From contig SXKT01000021.1 of NCBI GenBank assembly GCA_005778035.1, forward strand, positions 1 to 51,375: a stretch of DNA of 51,375 nucleotides. Reading direction: 5' to 3'. The notes beneath the pieces were generated by a model. The model made no database searches. It had not been told where the DNA came from and worked only from the letters and a program-made list of their open reading frames with translations. This document shows, piece after piece, positions 23,850 to 32,582 of the stretch. The position numbers and the translations under genes were made by a program. The stretch is from Chloroflexota bacterium. Lineage in GTDB: Bacteria > Chloroflexota > Anaerolineae > Anaerolineales > Villigracilaceae. Position 1 is the first letter of the stretch; every line of letters starts with the position of its first letter.

Positions 23850-25142
23850 TTACTTTGCCGTCACAACTTGTTCCCGTTCTGGCCCTACGCAAACCATGCG
23901 CACCGGTACCCCGGTGAGTTTGCTAATAGCAGCTATGTATGAGCGGGCTTGGTGGGGGAGTCGGTCCCATTCGCGGACGCCACATATGTCCTCATCCCAC
24001 CCTGGCATGGTTTCATACATCGGCTCATAATCTTCCAGGTTCGATGGCCCAAAAACAATGTCCCTGATCTCGACGCCATTTTTCCGGTATCCAACGCAGA
24101 TCTTCAGTTCCATCAAACCAGAGAGAATATCCATCTTGGTGATGATCAATTCTGTCAGCCCGTTTATGCGGACCGCATAGCGCAACAGGACACCATCCAG
24201 CCAGCCAACCCTTCGGGCCCGGCCGGTGGTTGTCCCAAACTCATCCCACGGGTTTTTTCCAGACCCACGCAACCGCTCCGCGATTTCACCGATTACTTCG
24301 GTAGGGAAGGGGCCGGATCCAACCCGGGTCTGAAAAGATTTACACACACCGGTAACAATGGCACCATTGGCAGTGGTAAGCCCCAACCCGAGGCCGGAGA
24401 AAACACCCGGGGCTGTTGTGGAGGAAGAAGTTACATAGGGGTAGGTGCCATGGTCAATATCCAGCAGTGTTCCCTGGGCGCCTTCGGCTAAAATGAACGC
24501 CTTTTTCTCGTGCGCATCACTCAACAAGATCGAAACATCAGTTATGTATGGCAGCAAAATGGATCGGTATTGGATAAAATCCTGCTCGATCTTGGCAACA
24601 TCCATTTCATCGGCGCCCAAGGAGGAGAGTTGGTTGTTGATCTCTCGCGTCAGCGTGTTTAGCTTGTTCAAAAAAGATGATTCCATCATGTCCGAAAAAC
24701 GCAATCCGCGCCGTATGGCTTTATCTGTATACGCCGGACCGATACCGCGCCCGGTTGTGCCAATATTCCCTTTTCCACGGGCGGCATCCAGCGCCTTATC
24801 CAAAGCCTGATGGGAAGGGGTTATCAGGTGGGCTGCGTGCGAAATTCGCAATCGCTGGGGGCCAACCAAAATACCATGTCCCTTAAGCATTTCCATCTCT
24901 GCCAAAAGCGATTGTGGATTAATGACCATGCCATTGCCCAAGACCGCTACAGCATGCGGGTGAATGATCCCGCTGGGAATGAGGTGCAGTTTAAACAAAG
25001 TGTTGCCAACAGTTACGGAATGGCCGGCGTTATCTCCGCCGTTATACCGGGCAACGAAATCACTCTTGGCGGCATACCAATCTACAATTCGCCCTTTCCC
25101 TTCATCACCCCATTGGGTTCCTACTATGATTTGAATGGGCAT
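23850..25142 (-). CDS. purA: Adenylosuccinate synthetase
   Basis: 430 residues, full length. PurA joins IMP and aspartate with GTP hydrolysis, the first step from IMP to AMP. The N terminus is GTQWGDEGKGRIVDWYA with the GDEGKG phosphate loop and catalytic Asp. YNGGDNAGHSV carries the catalytic His. TTGRGIGPAYTDKA and the IMP-binding region (GAQGTLLDIDHGTYPYVTSS), GVCKSFQTRVGSGPFPTE and TTGRARRVGWLD follow. SWD-type closing loops are present (MPGWDEDICGV). GGAGA lies 5 bases before the ATG. It is the second gene behind the large membrane-protein gene (10-base gap), probably co-transcribed, and ends at a bidirectional terminator. Confidence 0.97.
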   Translation of the reverse strand: MPIQIIVGTQWGDEGKGRIVDWYAAKSDFVARYNGGDNAGHSVTVGNTLFKLHLIPSGIIHPHAVAVLGNGMVINPQSLLAEMEMLKGHGILVGPQRLRISHAAHLITPSHQALDKALDAARGKGNIGTTGRGIGPAYTDKAIRRGLRFSDMMESSFLNKLNTLTREINNQLSSLGADEMDVAKIEQDFIQYRSILLPYITDVSILLSDAHEKKAFILAEGAQGTLLDIDHGTYPYVTSSSTTAPGVFSGLGLGLTTANGAIVTGVCKSFQTRVGSGPFPTEVIGEIAERLRGSGKNPWDEFGTTTGRARRVGWLDGVLLRYAVRINGLTELIITKMDILSGLMELKICVGYRKNGVEIRDIVFGPSNLEDYEPMYETMPGWDEDICGVREWDRLPHQARSYIAAISKLTGVPVRMVCVGPEREQVVTAK

Positions 25143-25152
25143 TTTATCTCCA

Positions 25153-26943
25153 TCACTTGTTTGATCTCAACGACCTGATAAGGTTGGTGTTCATCGGCAA
25201 CAATAACAAAATTGTTGAAATGACCATGGCAAGAGTTAATCCATTTGAAATCTGTTGACCGATTGGAATGATCCAGTTGGGTTGTTCACGCCTGGCAAAC
25301 TGCTCCAATTTGTCCTTGTCGGTGATCCTGATCCGGTCAAACGGCGCACTTTGGTTCACTTCTCCAAAGACAAAGCCAGTTGGGTCATTAAAATTAAAGG
25401 ATTGATCTGAAATTTGGTCGATGGGGCCTTCTTCCAAATTGGGAGCAAATTCACGCATGCCATATCCAAACAATACTTCGTACGGTGTTAGGGTGCTGGC
25501 GTGTTGGTCAAACACCCGTGCGTCATTCAGTTCGTTCAGGATCTGTTTCACTTCAAATCGTTCACCATCGCGGACCTGGCTCCAAATGGACTGGCTTCCA
25601 TCCACCGAAAATTGGCGGCGCTGAAGGGAATCTAATGGAAGCAGAAAATAGATCGATGTGGCCGCCAGGCTGAAAACCACTATGGCAGCCCAAATCGCGT
25701 TTCTTGCCCGAGGAGCAGAAAAAAACCGATTGAAAACTCCATCCAATGACAAGCCAGCCAAAATTGAAAGTGGCAAAATGAGAACTGCGGTAAAACGCGG
25801 ATTGACATGCAAAGATCGAAGGATCGGCAGGCTGCCCAAAACCGTGTAAAAGTTGCCTTTGGTAGTGATGAATTCCACCAAAACAACCATCATGGCCAGC
25901 AAAACAAGGGCGCTCCACCATTGATGTGCAGATAACCGCCGTTTGTTTTGCCGAAGCTCGAAAAAAGCGGTGATCATGCCAACCAGTATCAAAAGGAACA
26001 ATGCTGGTGAGAGGGAGACGTCCAATTCCCACATTGGCAGGTTGCTGCCAGTGTATGTCATCAACAGGTCCCAGGCGTATTTGTGGGTTTTGCCGGTAAC
26101 CAAGCCAAAAAAAGAAAACACCATAGAGCCAAGGAGTTGAAGCGGGATGGCTATCAGGCTTTGTACCAAGGTTGTATTGTATTCATCGGCAATGGCGCGC
26201 GGAAAAGACCGCAAAAAAGATAATACAGCGTACAGTTTGGATGCGCCAAGAGCCAGGGCTATCAAACTACTCACAAAGGCATTGCGAAAATAATTTTTGA
26301 GTTGTACTGTTCCAGGAAAAAACACCCCAGCCAAGGGAAAAAACAGCAAACAGGCAAAAACCATATATACAATGGCGTAAAAGCCACCGCCATAAAGCAA
26401 CACCGCAAAAACCCACCCAACCAATAACCAGTTCTGAGTTAGTTTGGTTTTGGCTGTTAGCCCCAAAATGGCCAGGGGGAGCAATAAATAACCCATAAAG
26501 GTAAGATGGCCAATCCCCAAATGTTGCAACATGAATCCATTAAGAGTAAAGAATAATGCCACCACCAGGCTTGCGTGATGAGACAACCCAAGCCGCTTGT
26601 TGGCCAAATTAAATGCACCCAAATTGCCAAGGATAATAAAAACACAGATAGCCGCAAGGCTGGCACGCCATGGGTCCATGAATAAGGTAAAAGCTTGGGG
26701 CAAGGAGAATTGGATCTGTTGTGGGTTGGGGTAGGATGGCAACCCTCCGCCAAAACTGGGCGTATACCACTGGATGGACAAGCCATTGGTCACATAGTGC
26801 AAATGGCTGTCGATCAACCTTGGTATGAAATACTTGTAATCCATGCCGACTTTGGGGTAATACTGCCCCAAGGAGAGCAAATACACCCCGCAAATGATCA
26901 CGGACTGAATCCATAAAAGGGAGGTTTCTTTGAGCTTTTGCAT
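25153..26943 (-). CDS. Large polytopic membrane protein, GT-C/YfhO-like
   Basis: 596 residues with about 11-12 hydrophobic helices (for example 12-30, 95-115, 123-140, 145-165, 170-190, 195-215, 220-240, and more to 570-588). The region between the first two helices has DYKYFIPRLIDSHLHYV and FGGGLPSYPNPQQIQF, acidic and aromatic residues in a periplasmic-type loop, as in GT-C membrane glycosyltransferases and YfhO-like proteins. A soluble part (about 450-560; DGERFEVKQILNELNDARVF) precedes the last helix. A role in glycan or lipid-linked sugar transfer is possible; the acceptor is unknown. A TACACT -10 candidate lies about 25 bases upstream of the ATG and no clear Shine-Dalgarno is seen. Confidence 0.75.
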   Translation of the reverse strand: MQKLKETSLLWIQSVIICGVYLLSLGQYYPKVGMDYKYFIPRLIDSHLHYVTNGLSIQWYTPSFGGGLPSYPNPQQIQFSLPQAFTLFMDPWRASLAAICVFIILGNLGAFNLANKRLGLSHHASLVVALFFTLNGFMLQHLGIGHLTFMGYLLLPLAILGLTAKTKLTQNWLLVGWVFAVLLYGGGFYAIVYMVFACLLFFPLAGVFFPGTVQLKNYFRNAFVSSLIALALGASKLYAVLSFLRSFPRAIADEYNTTLVQSLIAIPLQLLGSMVFSFFGLVTGKTHKYAWDLLMTYTGSNLPMWELDVSLSPALFLLILVGMITAFFELRQNKRRLSAHQWWSALVLLAMMVVLVEFITTKGNFYTVLGSLPILRSLHVNPRFTAVLILPLSILAGLSLDGVFNRFFSAPRARNAIWAAIVVFSLAATSIYFLLPLDSLQRRQFSVDGSQSIWSQVRDGERFEVKQILNELNDARVFDQHASTLTPYEVLFGYGMREFAPNLEEGPIDQISDQSFNFNDPTGFVFGEVNQSAPFDRIRITDKDKLEQFARREQPNWIIPIGQQISNGLTLAMVISTILLLLPMNTNLIRSLRSNK

Positions 26944-26989
26944 AAATTATTGGTTCGACCCAAAGTGTAGCATATAAAAAAATATGCGC

Positions 26990-27017
26990 AAAAAAAGCTA
27001 CCTTTTTTCAAGGTAGC
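26990..27017 (-). terminator. Intrinsic terminator after the 97-residue lipoprotein gene
   Basis: GCTACCTT/AAGGTAGC with a 5-base loop; on the minus strand seven Ts follow. It separates the lipoprotein gene from the membrane-protein gene downstream. Confidence 0.85.
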
Positions 27018-27045
27018 CTGCCGAATGGTAATGCCAAGATCTTGC

Positions 27046-27339
27046 TTACTTGCAGATACCGCCAGACCAAAAAATCGATCCAGCTTTGCGAATACCAGGA
27101 AATGAGTACTGTTGCAGAACAAAATCGCCATTGTTGCGCAAATAAAACAATTTGATGTCGCCATCGGACTCTGTAGATGCGCTTAAGATCTGCGGGAGCC
27201 CGTTGGAATAACAAACATCTTCCGGAATTGGCCCCATGTCAACATCCATTCCCAAGAACGCCTGTTGAGATGCGCCACAGCCGCTAACAAGCAATAACAA
27301 CAATGTTCCAAGAAGGATCAAAACAAGTTTATTTTTCAT
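27046..27339 (-). CDS. Small lipoprotein, unknown function
   Basis: 97 residues from ATG 27339, supported by AAAGGA 6 bases upstream and a TATAAT box at 27368-27373 (minus strand). Lys-rich start, hydrophobic core (LVLILLGTLLLLLVSGC) and lipobox VSGC with lipidated Cys21. The mature part is about 77 residues with two Cys (VCYSNGLP near 57-60 and GICK at the end) that could form a disulfide, and FYLRNNGDFVLQQYSF in between. The frame is open upstream to 27564 but that part overlaps the divergent gene and has no signal. Single-gene unit with its own terminator. I do not recognise a family. Confidence 0.8.
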   Translation of the reverse strand: MKNKLVLILLGTLLLLLVSGCGASQQAFLGMDVDMGPIPEDVCYSNGLPQILSASTESDGDIKLFYLRNNGDFVLQQYSFPGIRKAGSIFWSGGICK

Positions 27340-27367
27340 TGTTTTCCTTTCTGTCTTTACTACACTT

Positions 27368-27373
27368 ATTATA
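27368..27373 (-). promoter_or_regulatory. -10 box of the small lipoprotein gene
   Basis: TATAAT on the minus strand, 28 bases before the ATG at 27339; no convincing -35 at 16-18 bases. Confidence 0.5.
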
Positions 27374-27429
27374 GGCATTCCATGTAACCGAGGCGGCAGT
27401 GAGGTCGTTCTGTAATACCTTTGAAATGA

Positions 27430-27444
27430 TAGAATAATTGTATG
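27430..27444 (+). promoter_or_regulatory. -10 box against the ATG of the NHALEHAT protein; apparently leaderless
   Basis: TAGAAT (27430-27435), 6 bases, then ATG at 27442, with no Shine-Dalgarno between (AATTGT). TAGAAT is the same -10 as in the tRNA-Arg promoter. Confidence 0.5.
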
Positions 27445-27948
27445 GCTAATATGCTCACCCAATTCCTGCATCACATCAACCAAACCCGGCGCAACCATGC
27501 GCTGGAGCATGCGACCATTCACCTGATCGGTCGCAAGCGTCCAGGCAAGGCATTTGCCGGCCATTCAAACCCTTTCGGTTTTATATTGGTCGGAGATGCC
27601 AACCCGGAGTTGGTTGCGCAAACTGCCAGCGAGGCAATGGAATTATTGCGCCAAGGACATGCTTCCTTGGCGATCCATGAAGGCTGCGGTACCAATTACG
27701 CCATCTCTGGCGGGTTGGCAGCTGTTTTTGCCTTGTTGGCAACCGCAAACACAACCTCAAACCAACAACGTTGGAGCCGTTTCCCATTGGTCATGTTGTT
27801 GTCTTTGGTCGCGTACCTGATTGGCCGTTCACTTGGGCCAATCGTGCAAAAGAAAACTACAACCAACCCACACCTTGGCCAAACGCGCCTGCTCTCGGTA
27901 TCGCGCATCTTCAATAATGTAATTTGGGTCCACACTTCTGGGAGCTAA
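27442..27948 (+). CDS. Membrane protein with NHALEHAT motif (DUF6391-like)
   Basis: 168 residues. The N-terminal soluble part has RRNHALEHATIHLIGRK (16-32) and PFGFILVGDANPELV, then IHEGCGTNYAISGGLAAVFA leading into two hydrophobic segments (about 88-104 and 113-133, LVMLLSLVAYLIGRSLGP). The NHALEHAT block resembles a family that I recall as DUF6391 from cyanobacteria and Chloroflexi; not verified. His and Glu in that motif could bind metal. The start is supported by the -10 box lying 6 bases upstream. holA begins 1 base after the stop with its own Shine-Dalgarno inside this gene's end, so the two are one operon. Confidence 0.72.
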   Translation: MANMLTQFLHHINQTRRNHALEHATIHLIGRKRPGKAFAGHSNPFGFILVGDANPELVAQTASEAMELLRQGHASLAIHEGCGTNYAISGGLAAVFALLATANTTSNQQRWSRFPLVMLLSLVAYLIGRSLGPIVQKKTTTNPHLGQTRLLSVSRIFNNVIWVHTSGS

Positions 27949-27949
27949 T

Positions 27950-29035
27950 TTGGCAGCCAAGCGTTTTTACCTGATCCATGGGTCAGATGAATTTGCGATC
28001 GAAAGACGGATCAAGTCTATTTGCGACACATTTAGTGATCCTACCTCCGCCCAAATGAACACTGCCCGGCTGGATATGGCCAAGGTGGATGTCGCCCAGG
28101 CGATCGATGCCGCATTTGCGATGCCATTCCTCTCTGATACTCGGTATGTGATCCTGGATAACGCAGTCCACCCATTTGTGGGCAATGTTGGTAAAACAAC
28201 CGTTCAGCATTATCGTACGCAAATGTTGGATATGCTAAATAGATTGCCACCAACAAGCGCGCTAATAGTTACTTACAATGCCGATATAGACGCCGGAAAG
28301 GATAAGAAAGCCGAGAATCCGCTTTCTTGGTTATCTGGCTGGAGTGCACCCGATGGGCAGAGCTTCCAAATCGATGGATATACCGTTCCGCGTTCCGAGG
28401 TCGACAAACGCAAGTGGATCCTCAAGGCTGCTAAAGAGATCGGTCTCGCTATTCACGACCAGGCTGTTGGGTTCCTGATCAGCTTCTCCGGAGAATTTGA
28501 CACCCGAGCCTTGGGAAATGAGATCGCCAAGTTGGCAGCATATGTGAACTACGAACGCATGGCGACTTTGGCAGATGTCACTGCCGTATGTGTATCTAAA
28601 GAAGTTTTTAGCATTTTTGAACTGACCGATGCCATTGGCCAACAAGAGTTAACGGCGGCGATGAAGATCTATCGAAATTTATCCCAGGAACTGGATCCTG
28701 CTACCGAGATCTTCCCGATGATCGTTCGACAATACCGCCTGTTGCTGCAGGTTGCGTATGTAGAGCAAGTGATCAAAGAGCCTTCGCAAATACCGGTCAT
28801 CAACGGTTTGAGTAACTCATGGGTTGCTGATAAATTTAGGGCCCAAGCCCGTAAATATCCCTTTGAAAGCTTGCGCAGGATCTATAAGGCGTTAATGGAG
28901 CTGGATCTGGCGGCAAAACGCTCCAGGATCGATCCTGGAACCGGTATTGAAATATTTATCTACGAAAGCTCCCGCGGTGCGGTTTTTCCGATCTCTCCGA
29001 TCTTAACCCCCCGGCCTGTTGTTGAGCACCAATAA
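27950..29035 (+). CDS. holA: DNA polymerase III delta subunit
   Basis: 361 residues, usual HolA length. Delta opens the beta clamp within the clamp loader. The N terminus FYLIHGSDEFAIERRIKSI is the degenerate P-loop region of delta (LYLLxGxE in others). The three-domain layout fits, with domain III from about 220 containing FSIFELTDAIGQQELTAA and IFPMIVRQYRLLLQVAYVEQ, the latter like the conserved LARQLRLLL region of HolA. The start is TTG at 27950, with GGGAG 5 bases upstream; the next Met would cut off the beginning of domain I. Directly follows the NHALEHAT membrane-protein gene (1-base gap). Confidence 0.85.
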   Translation: MAAKRFYLIHGSDEFAIERRIKSICDTFSDPTSAQMNTARLDMAKVDVAQAIDAAFAMPFLSDTRYVILDNAVHPFVGNVGKTTVQHYRTQMLDMLNRLPPTSALIVTYNADIDAGKDKKAENPLSWLSGWSAPDGQSFQIDGYTVPRSEVDKRKWILKAAKEIGLAIHDQAVGFLISFSGEFDTRALGNEIAKLAAYVNYERMATLADVTAVCVSKEVFSIFELTDAIGQQELTAAMKIYRNLSQELDPATEIFPMIVRQYRLLLQVAYVEQVIKEPSQIPVINGLSNSWVADKFRAQARKYPFESLRRIYKALMELDLAAKRSRIDPGTGIEIFIYESSRGAVFPISPILTPRPVVEHQ

Positions 29036-29044
29036 TGATAAGCA

Positions 29045-29088
29045 TGCAAAAAAGAGCGCACCTTTTTTGGGGTGCGCTCTTTTTTTTC
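29045..29088. terminator. Bidirectional terminator between holA and pepD
   Basis: AAAAAAGAGCGCACC (29048-29062) and GGTGCGCTCTTTTTT form a long perfect hairpin with a short T/G loop, with A and T tracts on either side. The pepD stop codon lies within its right edge (29087-29089). Confidence 0.9.
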
Positions 29089-30523
29089 AACATAGTTGTT
29101 CAAGCGAGAGGGTAAGCAATCGCCAAACCCTTGGCACGGAGGGGAGGTACATGCGCTCGGTCGGTGAGTGGGGATTCTCGATGGTGACTCCTATGGATAT
29201 CATGTCGATCCCCGGGTAAATATCGCCGATCGTACTGCATTCCAACCCGGCATGGATGCTTTCGATCTTGGCTTCTGTGCCAAACAGGGTTTGATAGCTT
29301 TTGCCAAGAACAGAAAGGATCGGCGAGGCCATATTGGGTTTCCAGCTTGGGTAGCTGCTTTCGGTGGTAACGACTCCGCCAGCTTGTTGGCCAATGCTGT
29401 AAATTCGGCTGGTGATCTCCGCCAACCTGGACATACTGGTGCTGCGCTGGCTGGTGATAACCTTGAAGTTGTCTCCAATGAGGCTGATGTTGGCCAAATT
29501 ATTTGATGTCTCAACGAAACCGGCGATGTCGTAAGACATGTTCATCACACCATGCGGCAGGCTATTTAGCAAATGGATCACCCGAGCAGAATCATTGTTG
29601 GCAAGGGCAGTTGTTGAAGCGGCAACCCGCGTTACCCGCACCGTCAGGTCGGGCTCTACCGAAGCATGTTCTGCCCTAAAGGTTGCTCCAAAGGTTTGTG
29701 CGATCTCTGTGGCGCTATCGATGGCGGAATCCGCGACTAGAACTGTTGCCTTGGCCTCTCTGGAAATGGCATTATGGGCGGTTCCGCCGCTGATGGCGGA
29801 GATCCTGAGCGGGCTTTGCTGGTTGATCTTCCATAAAATGCGGGCAAGCAGTTTATTGGCATTGGCAAAGTTTTTATCAATGTCTACACCGCTATGTCCA
29901 CCGCGGCAACCTTCCACGCAAATTTCTATCGCGGCTAAATCGGCAGCAGGTAGGGTATGGACGGGCAGATTAATGTGGGTTGTCTCACCACCGGCACAAC
30001 CTACCACGTAGGTGCCTTCTAATTCCGAATCGATATTGATCAGAGTTTTACCTTGGATGAAACCAGGTTTCAGATCGTTAACCCCGCTTAACCCCACCTC
30101 TTCCTTGACGGTGAAAAGCAACTCAAGGGGTGGGTGTTGGATCGTCTTGTCGGCGGCAAGAGCCATCGCGAATGCAATAGCTATTCCGTTGTCTGATCCC
30201 AGGGTGGTTTCATCCGCGCGCATCCAATCACCTTCAACAATGTTTTGGATCGGGTCCTTGCTGAAATCATGTGCGGAGCGGGCAGATCTTTCGCAGACCA
30301 TATCCATATGTCCCTGGATGACGATCGGGGCGCTTTGTTCGCCCCCATTTTTGCCAGGGACCCTGATCACCAAATTTCCCCCCGCGTCTTGGTTTGAAAC
30401 CAGCCCATGTTCGGTGGCCCAGTGTTGCAACCAGGCGCATAATTCCACCTCGTTTCCGCTGCAGCGGGGAATAGCGGAGATCTGCTTGAAGTACCCTAAG
30501 ATCAGTTCGGTATTTTTATCCAT
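29087..30523 (-). CDS. pepD: Aminoacyl-histidine dipeptidase (PepD, M20 family)
   Basis: 478 residues, standard length. PepD hydrolyses Xaa-His dipeptides. The metallopeptidase ligands are visible: VIQGHMDMVCE (His and Asp), TTLGSDNGIAIAFAMAL (bridging Asp), KEEVGLSGVNDL (catalytic Glu-Glu), NIDSELEG (Asp), and a C-terminal HAGLECSTIGDIYPGIDMIS with the last His. The lid domain (about 190-400) begins with GCRGGHSGVDIDKNFANANK. Its ATG overlaps the gatB 3' end by 8 bases (30516-30523), so it is second in the gatB-pepD unit. Cytosolic. Confidence 0.95.
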   Translation of the reverse strand: MDKNTELILGYFKQISAIPRCSGNEVELCAWLQHWATEHGLVSNQDAGGNLVIRVPGKNGGEQSAPIVIQGHMDMVCERSARSAHDFSKDPIQNIVEGDWMRADETTLGSDNGIAIAFAMALAADKTIQHPPLELLFTVKEEVGLSGVNDLKPGFIQGKTLINIDSELEGTYVVGCAGGETTHINLPVHTLPAADLAAIEICVEGCRGGHSGVDIDKNFANANKLLARILWKINQQSPLRISAISGGTAHNAISREAKATVLVADSAIDSATEIAQTFGATFRAEHASVEPDLTVRVTRVAASTTALANNDSARVIHLLNSLPHGVMNMSYDIAGFVETSNNLANISLIGDNFKVITSQRSTSMSRLAEITSRIYSIGQQAGGVVTTESSYPSWKPNMASPILSVLGKSYQTLFGTEAKIESIHAGLECSTIGDIYPGIDMISIGVTIENPHSPTERMYLPSVPRVWRLLTLSLEQLC

Positions 30524-31976
30524 TGTTCAACTGCCTTTCCAATTCGGCCCGCATTAATTGCGGGTTGGCTTTCCCGGATGCTTTTTTCATGGCTTGGCCA
30601 AATAAAAAGTTGATCACCGTAGTTTTGCCGGCACGGTAACTGGCAACTTCTTCCGGGTTCTCTACTACCGCATCCCGGACAAAGGTTGTGATCAGCACGG
30701 TATCAGATACTTGTACCAGGTTCTTATCTTTTACGATCTGTTCAGCGGGTTTTCCGCTCTGGGCCATCTCCACCAATATGCTTTTGGCAGTGTTCTGGTT
30801 GATGTCTCCCTTGGCAACCAGGTCGAGCAGGTTGGCAAGCGATTGGGCGGATACAGGGGAATCACCAAACCATTTCTCCTGAGCGCCGAGCAAGGCGACC
30901 ATTTCTCCCGTGACCCAAGAGAAAACCGTTCGGACTGGCAGGAAAGGCGAACAAGCCAAGACCGCTTCGAAGAAATTCGCTGATGCAAGGTCAGATACCA
31001 ATTGCCATGCTTCCTGGGTCTGTAGTTTATAGGTTGCCATAAACCTTTCGGCCTTTTTCCATGGGCTTTCAGGTAAACCAGCTGAAAGTTCCTGCAACCA
31101 TGCTTCATCAACAGTGATCGGGGGTAAGTCGGGTTCGGGGAAATAACGGTAGTCGTGCGCGTCTTCTTTCGATCGTTGGCTATAGGTTGCCTGCTTGGTG
31201 TCATCCCAGCCAACGGTCTCTTGTAATACAGGTTGTCCATTTTCCAATAATTGGATGTGGCGTTGGATCTCAAAATCAACCCCTTTTTCCAGAATACGGA
31301 AAGAGTTGAGGTTCTTGATCTCCACTTTGGTACCCAATTTGGGATCACCCACTGGCCTCACGCTAATGTTGGGTTCAATGCGCATCACCCCTTTTTCCAG
31401 GTCGCCACTGTTCACACCGAGATAGCGTACCAGCGCCCGAAGATACTCCGCGTAAACGCGCACTTCTTCAGCGGAGTGAAAATCTGGCTCGGTGACGATC
31501 TCGAGCAAAGGCACGCCTGAGCGGTTCAAATCGACCAACGAATGGCTTTCTTTTCCCGAACCGGCATGGGTTAGTTTGCCGGTGTCTTCCTCAAGGTGAA
31601 CCCGACGAATGCGGATATGGCGCTCTCCCTGTGATGTAAATAGGGTGATCTTGCCGTGTTGGCCAATCGGATGATCGTATTGGGTGATCTGGTAGCCTTT
31701 GGGTAGGTCTGGGTAAAAGTAGTTCTTGCGGGAGAAAATACTGGTAGTTGCCAACTCGCAACTCAAAGCAGCGGCAACCATATACCCATATTCAATAGCC
31801 TTTACGTTGGGTACTGGCAAGGTGCCTGGGTGTCCTGCGCAAACAGGGCAAACTGCAGAATTTGGTGGCGCGCTGGTAAGATCTACTACCGGGCACGAAC
31901 AAAACATTTTAGATTCCGTCAGCATTTCAACGTGGATCTCTAAGCCGATCACGGGTTCATAGTTCATGGGCTGCAT
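30516..31976 (-). CDS. gatB: Aspartyl/glutamyl-tRNA(Asn/Gln) amidotransferase subunit B
   Basis: 486 residues. GatB, with GatA and GatC, amidates Glu-tRNA-Gln or Asp-tRNA-Asn. PVIGLEIHVEML and CSCPVVDL open the kinase-like domain; ALSCELATTSIFSRKNYFYPDLPKGYQITQYD, split here as SRKNYFYPDLPKGYQITQYD, is the signature. SLVDLNRSGVPLLEIVTEPD, VKNLNS-like EIKNLNSFR and YRYFPEPDLPP follow. The C-terminal YqeY/tail domain runs from about 340 to the end (RAELERQLN). Start ATG 31976 or ATG 31967 (MNYEPVI) are both possible; TTTAAT lies 6 bases before 31976 with no Shine-Dalgarno. gatA and gatC are not in this window. Confidence 0.96.
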   Translation of the reverse strand: MQPMNYEPVIGLEIHVEMLTESKMFCSCPVVDLTSAPPNSAVCPVCAGHPGTLPVPNVKAIEYGYMVAAALSCELATTSIFSRKNYFYPDLPKGYQITQYDHPIGQHGKITLFTSQGERHIRIRRVHLEEDTGKLTHAGSGKESHSLVDLNRSGVPLLEIVTEPDFHSAEEVRVYAEYLRALVRYLGVNSGDLEKGVMRIEPNISVRPVGDPKLGTKVEIKNLNSFRILEKGVDFEIQRHIQLLENGQPVLQETVGWDDTKQATYSQRSKEDAHDYRYFPEPDLPPITVDEAWLQELSAGLPESPWKKAERFMATYKLQTQEAWQLVSDLASANFFEAVLACSPFLPVRTVFSWVTGEMVALLGAQEKWFGDSPVSAQSLANLLDLVAKGDINQNTAKSILVEMAQSGKPAEQIVKDKNLVQVSDTVLITTFVRDAVVENPEEVASYRAGKTTVINFLFGQAMKKASGKANPQLMRAELERQLNNG

Positions 31977-32005
31977 CCGGGAATTAAATTAATGTAGCAG
32001 GCAGA

Positions 32006-32377
32006 TCATTGGAAAAGATCGTAGCCGGTATCAGAATCATCTTCGCCGTCGATCTCGTCCTCAATATCGATCTCATCGCGCTGGATGTGCAACCACAGCA
32101 ATAATACCTGTCCGTCATCCGTCTCCACAGAGCGGGCAGCCAGGATCGGGGCCGAAGCTTCCAGGCCAAGCTCATCCTTGTAATGGAGAGTGATAGGTTG
32201 TTTGTGTTTCCAACGGCTGTAGCAACGTTCCACCAATGCGGGGCCGTTAAAGGTACGCAGGCGGGTGAGGGCGGTGATCGAGTAGTTGTGCGTCTCGTTA
32301 AGGCCTAATGCCCAACCGTCCTGCACTGGCTCAAAAATGGGAGTGGGTCCCTCAATGATGGTGATCTTGTCTTCCAT
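32006..32377 (-). CDS. Small protein with acidic C-terminal tail, unknown function
   Basis: 123 residues. A compact N-terminal region (residues 1-98) has several predicted beta strands (KITIIEGPTPIFEPV, HNYSITALTRLRTF, ITLHYKDELGL, VLLLWLHIQ), and a strongly acidic tail follows (about 100-116, EIDIEDEIDGEDDSD). No Cys, membrane segment or motif that I know. AAGGAAAC sits 5 bases before the ATG at 32377, so the start is good. Located 29 bases upstream of gatB on the same strand and may be co-transcribed with it. I do not recognise the family; the acidic tail suggests interaction with a basic partner. Confidence 0.75.
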   Translation of the reverse strand: MEDKITIIEGPTPIFEPVQDGWALGLNETHNYSITALTRLRTFNGPALVERCYSRWKHKQPITLHYKDELGLEASAPILAARSVETDDGQVLLLWLHIQRDEIDIEDEIDGEDDSDTGYDLFQ

Positions 32378-32513
32378 ATCGTTTCCTTATTGGATAAAAA
32401 TATACCATAAAAGGCTGCCTTCAGACGTCCCTCAGGGTGGCGGGAGGGCTACCCAAAGGCGAAAAAACCTGACAAATATCATCAAAAAAGATTATTCTCG
32501 GCGATTGTGAAAT

Positions 32514-32543
32514 TTTCCACTGATAAACCCATTATGTTATACT
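32514..32543 (+). promoter_or_regulatory. Probable promoter of the nuo operon
   Basis: -35 TTTCCA (32514-32519, 4 of 6 consensus), spacer 18, -10 TATACT (32538-32543). The predicted start near 32550 gives a leader of about 33 bases with GGGAG (32571-32575) 7 bases before the nuoA ATG. Confidence 0.6.
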
Positions 32544-32582
32544 TTGCACAATCCAAATTTACCCCCTGATGGGAGTTCTTTT

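Noticed and set aside
27340-27564. N-terminal extension of the small lipoprotein
   Set aside because: The frame is open but overlaps the divergent gene and would bury the lipoprotein signal peptide; ATG 27339 has a Shine-Dalgarno and a -10 box.
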